Shown here piece after piece: positions 58,244-64,000 of a stretch of DNA of 64,000 nt (its first letter is position 1; every line of letters starts with the position of its first letter). The translations under genes were made by a program, and so were the position numbers. The notes under the pieces are model-generated. The model saw nothing but the letters and a program-made list of their open reading frames with translations, searched no databases and was not told the origin of the DNA. Source of the stretch: Shewanella oncorhynchi (GTDB taxonomy: Bacteria > Pseudomonadota > Gammaproteobacteria > Enterobacterales > Shewanellaceae); contig NZ_JABAEB010000007.1 in assembly GCF_012584455.1 (NCBI RefSeq), positions 186,001-250,000 on the forward strand. The letters are read 5' to 3'.

Positions 58244-59155
58244 ATGTATCATTTAAACGATCTGCAATTAGCGCTGCGTATCGCAGCCTTAGAGAGTCTC
58301 TCGGCAGCCAGTAAAGAAATAGGCATGACGCCGGCAGCGGCAAGTGCCGCGCTGCAAAGATTAGAGAAAAAGCTAGGATGTCAGCTATTTGCTCGCTCGA
58401 CGCGGCGCTTACAGCTCACAGAAGAAGGGCGGATTTTTCTCGATTCGGCGAAACCCGCACTGGCGATTCTCGAAACCGCTAGCGCCAATTTAGCCGAACA
58501 CAGGGGTGAGCTTAAGGGCGAAGTACGCCTCGCCTTACCTTCGGATATTGGTCGCAGCCAGATCCGTGCTTGGCTCGATGAATTGATGGACAGCGCCCCA
58601 GAACTGACAGTGCAGCTGTATTTTGGCGATCATATGACAGACTTAATCGACCAAAATATCCATTTGGCTTTGCGCTATGGCCAGCTTGACGACTCAAACC
58701 TTAAAAGGCGTCAGCTCGCCATGACCCCAAGGGTACTGGTCGCCTCACCCGCTTATCTGGCACAACACGGCACACCAAGCACGCTAAATGAACTTAGCCA
58801 ACACGCAGTACTGATCTTAAATCGCGGCGGTGAGCCGTGGCAGAAATGGAAGTTAAGTCATAACGGCGCACCCGTTGAAATCGAAGTCAGGGGCCAACGT
58901 TTCTGTAACGATGGCGCAGTGATCCGCGACTGGGCACTATCTGGTCGTGGGATTGCCTATAAGAGCTGGCTCGATGTGGCGCAAGATGTAACCGAAGGCA
59001 GACTCCACTTAGTGCTAGCCGATAAAATAGCCCCGCCTATCCCACTACAATTGGTATACCTACAAACCGATTATCCCAGCCATAAGATCCGTCGCACCAT
59101 AGAGTTTTTAGTAGAAAAGCTCAGCCAGTTTTCCCAAAACTATCCACTGCCCTAA
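58244..59155 (+). CDS. LysR-family transcriptional regulator
   Basis: This 303-residue protein has a winged helix at residues 1-60 (LNDLQLALRIAALESLSAAS; ALQRLEKKLGCQLFARSTRR) and a standard effector domain. It belongs to the CrgA/YafC-like branch, whose members commonly lie beside oxidoreductase genes. It is read divergently from the OYE operon with about 110 bp between starts, making it the likely regulator of that operon. Its stop lies 8 bp from the stop of the convergent histidine kinase gene. Confidence 0.92.
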   Translation: MYHLNDLQLALRIAALESLSAASKEIGMTPAAASAALQRLEKKLGCQLFARSTRRLQLTEEGRIFLDSAKPALAILETASANLAEHRGELKGEVRLALPSDIGRSQIRAWLDELMDSAPELTVQLYFGDHMTDLIDQNIHLALRYGQLDDSNLKRRQLAMTPRVLVASPAYLAQHGTPSTLNELSQHAVLILNRGGEPWQKWKLSHNGAPVEIEVRGQRFCNDGAVIRDWALSGRGIAYKSWLDVAQDVTEGRLHLVLADKIAPPIPLQLVYLQTDYPSHKIRRTIEFLVEKLSQFSQNYPLP

Positions 59156-59162
59156 TGGTAAT

Positions 59163-60974
59163 TTATCCCTTGGGAAGTACGACTGTCACCACACAGCCCT
59201 GTTGCCAAGGGAGTAAAGCTTGCGTGGATTGCTGACAGTTTTCGATTTGAATGCTGCCGTGATGGCGAGTAACCACATCCTTACAGATGGCTAAGCCAAG
59301 CCCTAATCCCGCATCTTTGGTTGAGGCAAAAGATGCCATCAACTCACTCGCCTGCCCCTGTAGCCCTTCGCCATTATCAATAACTAACACTTTGATTTCA
59401 TTTGGATGATAATAGATATCGATCCATAATTGACGCACACGATTATCGCCGCAGGTTTCTAGCGCATCTAAGCTATTTTTTACTAAATTGACCCACATTT
59501 GGCTTAAACCAACGCTATCGCCCATCAGTTCAAAGGGCTCACCCTGCACTCGCACATTCACTTGCACATTCGCTCGGTCTAGCTCGCGCCGCAACAGAGC
59601 TAAAGCTTCTTTCACCACTGGCACTATATCTAAAGGTTCGGTCTTGGCCTGACGCCGCTTGAGTAAACCGCGAATACGATGCACAACCGCTCCGGCGCGA
59701 ATCGACTGCGCATTAATTTTACCGAGTACATCATAGAGTTCCGGATTATCTTGCCCAAGCCTTTCCAGTTGCAGCATGGCACCTTCGCTGTATTGGGTAA
59801 TGGCGGCTATGGGTTGATTGAGTTCATGGGCAAGTCCTGCACCTATTTCCCCAAGAATCGCCGCACTTTGCAGTCGCTCAAGCTGCAGTGCCTTGTCCTT
59901 TAATTGACGCTCAGTGCTAACTAAAAACTCACTTTTCTGGCGAAACTTATATTCAAGCCACAGGTGATAAATGGTGGAAATAATGAAAATTAACAACAGT
60001 GCACCACCCCATTCTTTATTTTTTGCCATCCATTTGTATACGGTTTGATAAAGTGGTGGTGATGCTCCCTGTAGTTGTAATTCTTTAAATAACTCAATCA
60101 CTTTTAACTGGCTTACGGGCGCAGTCCAGCCCAAAGTATCGGCGGTAATTGCTGCAATATGATCGGCGGGTAAATCGAATAAGGCACGGGTAATCGCCAT
60201 CGTCAACTTAGGAGAAACCGTATCCGCCGCAGCGAATGACCAGTTTGGGTATAACTGAGTGCTCACCTCGCAATCATATCCTGCAGGCGTGGCAGGATGG
60301 ATAACCCGATAATCGACCTGATTAACAAGACCCGTTGCGATCATTTCCTCTAAGGTACAAAAAGGCGATATTGCGGCGTCGGCACTGCCATCTCTGACTT
60401 GATAGATAAGCGGTTCTAACGGGAACCCGAGGAAGCGCACTTGCCCAAAAAACTGTTCGGGTAAAAAACCCATTTTATGCAGTAACCCCATTGCCGCTTG
60501 ATACCCCCCCAAGGCCTGCGGATCACTGGCGACCACATTGCGCCCGCGTAAATCCTGCAAGGTACGGATAGGGCTGTCGGCGCGGACAATAATGGTCGCA
60601 CCTATGGTAAAAGTGCTGCCTTGATGCTTACGGCTCTTCATTGTCGCAAGCCAAGACAACGGGAAATTGTTACTTAGATGCAGATATTGCCCAGGGTTCG
60701 TGACGATAAACTGCAAATCATGCTCAAGTAACTGACTACGCATGCCATTAAAATCCACAGGCACGACTTCAAAATGACTATTAGGCACTTGCTCACTGAG
60801 GTAATCCATCATAGGTTGCCAACGCTGCTTGGCCTGTAACACGCCATGATTTGCCAGCACTCCGACTCTAAAATGGTTCACTTCTGTCGCTTCGTTGGCA
60901 TAGGACGGATTAAGCCCAATGATACTCAGCAAGAATCCCATCAATATCGCTTTACACCAAGAGTCAATCGTCAT
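59163..60974 (-). CDS. Sensor histidine kinase with PhnD-like periplasmic domain (TtrS/ThsS-like)
   Basis: This 603-residue sensor has a signal peptide at 1-26 and a PhnD-type binding domain at about 32-295, with only two Cys (206 and 235). One membrane helix lies at about 323-342 (GGALLLIFIISTIYHLWLEY). HisKA carries His383 (GLAHELNQPIA), followed by an HATPase with N-box WVNLVKNSLDAL and G-boxes DNGEGL and GLGLGLAICKD. TtrS (tetrathionate) and ThsS (thiosulfate) of Shewanella have this architecture. No reductase genes lie beside it, so the signal is open. The response regulator is divergent, 212 bp away. Confidence 0.9.
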   Translation of the reverse strand: MTIDSWCKAILMGFLLSIIGLNPSYANEATEVNHFRVGVLANHGVLQAKQRWQPMMDYLSEQVPNSHFEVVPVDFNGMRSQLLEHDLQFIVTNPGQYLHLSNNFPLSWLATMKSRKHQGSTFTIGATIIVRADSPIRTLQDLRGRNVVASDPQALGGYQAAMGLLHKMGFLPEQFFGQVRFLGFPLEPLIYQVRDGSADAAISPFCTLEEMIATGLVNQVDYRVIHPATPAGYDCEVSTQLYPNWSFAAADTVSPKLTMAITRALFDLPADHIAAITADTLGWTAPVSQLKVIELFKELQLQGASPPLYQTVYKWMAKNKEWGGALLLIFIISTIYHLWLEYKFRQKSEFLVSTERQLKDKALQLERLQSAAILGEIGAGLAHELNQPIAAITQYSEGAMLQLERLGQDNPELYDVLGKINAQSIRAGAVVHRIRGLLKRRQAKTEPLDIVPVVKEALALLRRELDRANVQVNVRVQGEPFELMGDSVGLSQMWVNLVKNSLDALETCGDNRVRQLWIDIYYHPNEIKVLVIDNGEGLQGQASELMASFASTKDAGLGLGLAICKDVVTRHHGSIQIENCQQSTQALLPWQQGCVVTVVLPKG

Positions 60975-61023
60975 CGCCTCTATTACCCACTCTTATATGC
61001 CATTGTCATGGAACGACTTTAGC

Positions 61024-61047
61024 TCACAGATAAAAATCAAGCTGTGA
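61024..61047. promoter_or_regulatory. Inverted repeat between the kinase and regulator genes
   Basis: TCACAG (61024-61029) and CTGTGA (61042-61047) form a 6-bp inverted repeat with 12 nt between. It is a possible regulator site controlling both divergent genes, but short and unproven. Confidence 0.3.
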
Positions 61048-61186
61048 AATGTCGCCAAACTCTGATTTATGCCCAGAGGGAATTGGCTAATTTAGTGATG
61101 TATCTCCCAAGACCTAGGCTTAAAATTGAGCCCACTCGGCACCCAGCTTAAGCTGATAGCATGCTTACCGCCCTGCAAGGAACACC

Positions 61187-61789
61187 ATGTCGATAAAATT
61201 GCCACTCTATCTAGTCGATGACGATGAAGCGATTCTGGATTCACTGGGCTTTATGCTCGGACAATTTGGCTATCAAGTGCAAACCTTCAACAGCGGCCGC
61301 GACTTCCTTGAGCACTGTGCATTATCACAGGCGGGCTGCGTGATTTTAGATAGCCGAATGCCGGAAATCACCGGCCAAGAAGTGCAGCAAAAATTACTGG
61401 AAACCCACAGCCCGCTAGGCGTGATATTTCTCACTGGCCACGGCGATTTACCTATGGCGTTAAGCGCCTTTCGTAAGGGAGCATGCGATTTTTTTCAAAA
61501 ACCCGTATCGGGTAAGGCATTAGTACAAGCGATTGAAAAGGCACAGCGTGAAAGCCAAGCGGCCTTCGAGCAGCAAAGTCTGCAACATAAATTTGACCAA
61601 CTGACCGAGCGCGAACAGCAAGTGTTAGCCCATGTGATCCAAGGCATGACTAACAAGCAAATCTCGGAGGCGATGTTTTTGTCCCTGCGCACGATTGAAG
61701 TGCACCGCGCAAAAATCATGAAGAAACTCGAAGTGAACAATATGGCAGAGCTAGTGCAGCACTTAGGCAATCTGAATTCTGTCTTATAA
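61187..61789 (+). CDS. Response regulator, FixJ/NarL-type (TtrR/ThsR-like)
   Basis: This 200-residue protein has a receiver domain with acidic Asp11-13, phospho-acceptor Asp55 (VILDSRMP), Thr83 and Lys105. The LuxR-type helix-turn-helix lies at about 135-195 (LTEREQQVLAHVIQGMTNKQ; LRTIEVHRAKIMKKL). It pairs with the PhnD-type kinase encoded divergently. FixJ-type regulators commonly respond to oxygen or sulfur signals. AAGGAAC lies before the ATG. Target genes were not found in the window. Confidence 0.92.
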   Translation: MSIKLPLYLVDDDEAILDSLGFMLGQFGYQVQTFNSGRDFLEHCALSQAGCVILDSRMPEITGQEVQQKLLETHSPLGVIFLTGHGDLPMALSAFRKGACDFFQKPVSGKALVQAIEKAQRESQAAFEQQSLQHKFDQLTEREQQVLAHVIQGMTNKQISEAMFLSLRTIEVHRAKIMKKLEVNNMAELVQHLGNLNSVL

Positions 61790-61910
61790 GTCAATCACCC
61801 GTGGTCACTAAACAATCGTTAAGCCTTCTCGCCACGCATAAGGATTTAAACGTTAAACCCTTTTTACCCCGCCCATTCAAGATACCGTAACTACACAGTT
61901 TTCATCCTAC

Positions 61911-61929
61911 CTGCGACAAGCTGTCGCAG
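61911..61929. other. Perfect 8-bp palindrome (hairpin or operator)
   Basis: CTGCGACA-AGC-TGTCGCAG. The + strand follows with only a weak T-run (TTTGCG), so it is at best a weak terminator for the response regulator gene. It could instead be an operator for the downstream transcript. Confidence 0.45.
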
Positions 61930-61964
61930 TTTGCGCATTTGGCTTTGTGAAATATCGTATCAGC

Positions 61965-62073
61965 CCGCACAATCACACCATAGGTTCCTTCCTTTGTGCC
62001 CCGCAGGCGCTCAAGAAATCCACTGCTTTTTGAACCTCCACCCGAGGGTAACTATACCCTCGGGGATTTTTTT
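61965..62073 (+). ncRNA. Candidate small RNA ending in a strong terminator
   Basis: About 110 nt with no reading frame. GCACAA/TTGTGC and AGGTTC (61983-61988)/GAACCT (62032-62037) can pair. A 10-bp GC-rich terminator with seven Ts closes it. A weak promoter (TTGCGC, 16 bp, TATCGT) lies at 61932-61959. The 5' end is a guess. It does not resemble 6S, 4.5S or tmRNA as far as I can tell. Confidence 0.4.
62041..62073 (+). terminator. Strong intrinsic terminator
   Basis: CCCGAGGGTA-ACTA-TACCCTCGGG is a perfect 10-bp stem with a 4-nt loop, then GATTTTTTT. It lies about 250 bp after the response regulator stop. Confidence 0.92.
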
Positions 62074-62205
62074 GCTTCCATCCGCGAATGCCTTCCTCCA
62101 AAATAACAACTAAAGTAGAAATAGAACGATCCAGTTCAAGTTCCGTCTGCAAAGCAGTTATATACTTTCCAACCGCCTCAAATAATATGAATCATGGAAG
62201 AGCGA

Positions 62206-62481
62206 ATGTTCAAACCTTTAATATTACTCAGCTTTAGCACCTTAGTCTTAACCTGTATGAGTGGCTGCGTTGGGCCACTTAATTCAAAATGTGATACAAA
62301 TTCCCCCTACAGCAAACAAGAATGCAATGCAGCCGATGCCGCAGTTTATGTTGCGGCGGCCATATTGGAAGGCCCAGATAAAGGTCAAATGTGTAACGAT
62401 ATGTCAGGCAAAGCAAAACAAGACTGCCTCGCTCAACAACAGACACTGAAAGAATCATTAGAGAAACACGCTCGAAAATAG
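62206..62481 (+). CDS. Small lipoprotein, unknown function
   Basis: This 91-residue protein is read from the ATG at 62206, which GGAAG precedes; the ATG at 62194 overlaps that site. The hydrophobic leader (ILLSFSTLVLTCMSG) ends in a plausible lipobox with Cys near residue 21. The short mature part has four further Cys (KCDT, QECN, MCND, QDCL), probably two disulphides. Family not recognised. It is 15 bp upstream of the RibD-like reductase gene, so the two are probably co-transcribed. Confidence 0.68.
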   Translation: MFKPLILLSFSTLVLTCMSGCVGPLNSKCDTNSPYSKQECNAADAAVYVAAAILEGPDKGQMCNDMSGKAKQDCLAQQQTLKESLEKHARK

Positions 62482-62496
62482 CATTAAGGAAGATGA

Positions 62497-63048
62497 ATGA
62501 AAGCCTCCGTTTTTATTGCCGCGACCCTCGACGGTTATATCGCAACGCCCAATGGGGATATCGACTTTTTAAATCAGCACCCCAGTACTAATCCCGATGA
62601 AGACTTTGGTTATAATGCCTTTATCGACACTATCGATGCGATTGTAATGGGACGAAAAAGCTTTGAAAAAGTCCTCTCCTTCGATTGCGATTGGCCCTAT
62701 GTAAATATCCCAGTGTTTGTATTAAGTCGCAGCGGTGTAACAGTACCGGCGGCGTTAAGTGAGCACGTGCAAGTGCTTAATGGCGATGCGGTAAATATCA
62801 GCAAACAACTCAGAGAGCGTGGCTTCAAACATCTCTATATCGATGGCGGCCAAACAATCCAAGGCTTTTTAGCGGCGGGGCTAATTCAGGAACTCACGCT
62901 CACTCGTATCCCCACTTTACTGGGTAAAGGTATTCCCCTCTTTGGCGACTTAGCTCAAGCGATTCAATTAATGCCAATTCACACGCAGCAGTACGACAAT
63001 GGCTACGTACAAACTCGCTATCGTGTTATAGACAAAATGGCTTTATAA
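62497..63048 (+). CDS. RibD C-terminal/dihydrofolate-reductase-like protein
   Basis: This 183-residue reductase-fold protein begins MKASVFIAATLDGYIATPNG, the usual opening of the YyaP/RibD-C family. It has IVMGRKSFEKVL near residue 50 and HLYIDGGQTIQGFLAAGLI near 108, the NADPH-binding loop. Members reduce pterin or pyrimidine-like substrates, or are unassigned. AAGGAAG precedes its ATG. The gene follows the small lipoprotein gene. Confidence 0.88.
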   Translation: MKASVFIAATLDGYIATPNGDIDFLNQHPSTNPDEDFGYNAFIDTIDAIVMGRKSFEKVLSFDCDWPYVNIPVFVLSRSGVTVPAALSEHVQVLNGDAVNISKQLRERGFKHLYIDGGQTIQGFLAAGLIQELTLTRIPTLLGKGIPLFGDLAQAIQLMPIHTQQYDNGYVQTRYRVIDKMAL

Positions 63049-63149
63049 GCCGTTTACATTCGGCTGATTGCATTGAAGGGTGAAGTGATGGCTTACCATC
63101 TTGCTGCATAACCATGTAACAGCAATGTTAAACAACTAAATATTATCAA

Positions 63150-63165
63150 TGGCTTACTGATTGCA
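63150..63165 (+). promoter_or_regulatory. Sigma-54-type promoter upstream of the orphan pilin
   Basis: TGGC-N7-TTGCA has the invariant GG and GC at exactly the -24/-12 spacing of RpoN promoters (consensus TGGCACN5TTGCW, with AC replaced by TT). The expected start at about 63175 gives a ~39-nt leader to the ATG at 63214. PilA genes often use RpoN. Confidence 0.55.
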
Positions 63166-63213
63166 AATCAAAGTTCCGTTAGAATATTGTCCTCTAACAA
63201 ATAGGTGAGCAAT

Positions 63214-63789
63214 ATGAGTCGTTTGCAGTCATCGAAGGGTTTTACATTAATTGAGCTGGTTGTGGTCATTATCATCCTTGGGATCTTGGCCGTCGTCGCA
63301 GCACCACGGTTTTTAAACCTAGGCCAAGATGCTCACGATGCCAGAGCCAAAACCACATTTGCGGCCTTTACCTCTGGTGTTAAGCTTTATCACAGTTGCT
63401 GGCTTGCGGGCGGTCACTCAGGTTATACCCAAGATCTCGCCTGTTATGGTGATGGAAAACTCGACTCGACCACCACAGGATTTCCACAGGGAATAGAGAC
63501 TGCAACCGCTGATGCCGGTGCTAAATTGCAGGGCGATTATTGTGGTCAGTTATGGCAAGGTCTTTTGGCTAATAATGAATTTGTCATTGCCGATCAATAC
63601 TCTTGGCGCACAGTTCCCAATGTCGACATTGTTTACTGGTATGGTGCCGTCGACATTACCGATCCCAATGCTTACTGCATTTTCAACTATGTCTCGGACG
63701 ATCGCAGCTTCGGCAGTGAAAACTGGGATCTTAAATACTATCCCTTCGATGGCCGCACTATTGTAGGTCGATCCACCCTTTCCCAATAA
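63214..63789 (+). CDS. Orphan type IV (MSHA-family) pilin
   Basis: This 191-residue prepilin is read from the ATG at 63214, which has AGGTGA five bases upstream; the GTG at 63205 lies inside that site. The leader MSRLQSSKG precedes [20 protein letters not shown], with Glu at +5. The helix then continues [20 protein letters not shown], closely resembling MshA and MshB. The globular domain is long for a major pilin and has four Cys. It is alone, 44 kb from the msh operon and just upstream of hslV. It probably uses another locus's pilus machine. Confidence 0.85.
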   Translation: MSRLQSSKGFTLIELVVVIIILGILAVVAAPRFLNLGQDAHDARAKTTFAAFTSGVKLYHSCWLAGGHSGYTQDLACYGDGKLDSTTTGFPQGIETATADAGAKLQGDYCGQLWQGLLANNEFVIADQYSWRTVPNVDIVYWYGAVDITDPNAYCIFNYVSDDRSFGSENWDLKYYPFDGRTIVGRSTLSQ

Positions 63790-63807
63790 GCGCTTATTTT
63801 TATTGCT

Positions 63808-63837
63808 AAAGGAGCGCGAAAGATCGCAAACTCCTTT
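63808..63837 (+). terminator. Hairpin after the orphan pilin gene
   Basis: AAAGGAG/CTCCTTT (7 bp) encloses GCGA-AAGA-TCGC (4 bp). No T-run follows on the + strand, so it may be a weak terminator or a 3' stabiliser. Confidence 0.5.
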
Positions 63838-63854
63838 GGCATTTGCCGCGATTA

Positions 63855-63882
63855 CTTGAATTATTGTCATCCATCCCCATAT
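63855..63882 (+). promoter_or_regulatory. Heat-shock (sigma-32) promoter of hslVU
   Basis: CTTGAA at 63855-63860, a 14-bp spacer and CCCCATAT at 63875-63882 match the RpoH consensus (CTTGAAA, 11-16 bp, CCCCATNT). It lies 52 bp upstream of the hslV start, as expected for this heat-shock operon. Confidence 0.85.
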
Positions 63883-63897
63883 ATATCCCATCATCCA

Positions 63898-63915
63898 CCG
63901 CAACTTTTGCTGCGG
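63898..63915 (+). other. Hairpin in the hslV 5' leader
   Basis: CCGCA/TGCGG (5 bp, 8-nt loop), with an overlapping alternative GCAA-CTT-TTGC. It lies in the leader just before the AGAGG ribosome site. From memory, a leader stem-loop has been reported in E. coli hslVU, so this may be an equivalent. Confidence 0.4.
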
Positions 63916-63933
63916 GCCAGAAGAGGATTCATT

Positions 63934-64000
63934 GTGACCACTATCGTATCAGTACGCCGTAATAATCAAGTTGTCATCGCCGGCGATGGCCAAGTCTCCC
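63934..64000 (+). CDS. hslV: HslV protease subunit (first 22 codons; cut by window end)
   Basis: The start is a GTG with GAGG (63923-63926) upstream. The product MTTIVSVRRNNQVVIAGDGQ is the unmistakable HslV N-terminus. The N-terminal Met is removed to expose the catalytic Thr2. HslV is the dodecameric peptidase of the HslUV ATP-dependent protease, and hslU should follow outside the window. A sigma-32 promoter lies upstream. Confidence 0.97.
   Translation, partial: MTTIVSVRRNNQVVIAGDGQVS

Larger units (their letters stand above)
61790..62205. other. Non-coding region after the response regulator (416 bp)
   Basis: It contains a hairpin at 61911-61929, a structured stretch ending in a strong terminator (61965-62073, annotated as a candidate small RNA) and the control region of the lipoprotein gene. 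A 60-codon frame at 61931-62113 crosses the terminator and is rejected. Confidence 0.55.

Noticed and set aside
61965-62073. Known housekeeping RNA (6S, 4.5S, tmRNA)
   Set aside because: The GGTTCCTTCC stretch briefly recalled 4.5S RNA, but the conserved SRP loop and the 6S and tmRNA signatures are absent.
61931-62113. 60-codon frame between the response regulator and lipoprotein genes
   Set aside because: It runs through a strong intrinsic terminator and lacks a ribosome site.
63550-63903. 117-codon frame on the minus strand
   Set aside because: It is antisense to the pilin gene and covers the sigma-32 promoter of hslV.

Overview
The window comes from a gammaproteobacterium and almost certainly a Shewanella. 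The evidence is the E. coli-like order mreBCD-maf-rng-yhdP-tldD, a complete Vibrio/Shewanella-type MSHA pilus locus directly upstream of mreB, MshH/CsrD next to that locus, and a moderate GC content. No sequence search was run, so the genus is an inference from gene content and order. I saw no rRNA, tRNA, insertion sequence, prophage or CRISPR array.

Layout. (1) 1-12.2 kb, minus strand: a TolC-like outer-membrane efflux protein (cut by the window edge), tldD, a nitrilase-family amidase, yhdP, rng, maf and mreDCB, covering envelope lipid transport, rod shape and housekeeping. (2) 12.5-32.2 kb, minus strand: the MSHA type IV pilus locus read as csrD(mshH)-mshI-mshI2(pilN-like)-J-K-L-M-N-E-G-F-B-A-C-D-O-P-Q. 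It has the c-di-GMP-binding type of extension ATPase (MshE), a secretin (MshL) with a long Asn/Ser tract, pilins and minor pilins, and a very large lectin-like MshQ at the end. (3) 32.4-40.5 kb: malic enzyme, rpmE, a FimV/LysM-like protein, priA, argS and an FtsN-like SPOR protein. (4) 40.5-63.8 kb: a mixed accessory-type region. It holds a small orphan protein behind an FNR-like box, two SPFH proteins with NfeD, a Tsx-like channel convergent with uridine phosphorylase, YdcH, a PLP ornithine/lysine-type decarboxylase, MscS, a Sel1-repeat protein, a periplasmic binding protein, two LysR regulators with divergent partners, a molybdate/sulfate transporter, an OYE/SnoaL/CE4-hydrolase operon, a PhnD-domain histidine kinase with its response regulator, a probable small RNA, a small lipoprotein, a RibD/DHFR-like reductase and an orphan MSHA-type pilin. 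(5) 63.9 kb to the end: the start of hslV behind a clear sigma-32 promoter.

How the parts fit. In E. coli ftsN lies beside hslVU; here they are about 23 kb apart, with region 4 between them. The msh locus encodes a whole pilus machine, and its neighbours link it to second-messenger and RNA control (MshE to c-di-GMP, CsrD to the Csr system). A second pilin 44 kb away, beside hslV, has a sigma-54-like promoter and no machine of its own, so it may use the MSHA or Pil apparatus.

No dramatic new system stands out. The best leads are the orphan pilin, the FNR-box small protein, the OYE/SnoaL/CE4 operon, the PhnD-type two-component pair with no target beside it, and the structured transcript candidate at 61.97-62.07 kb.
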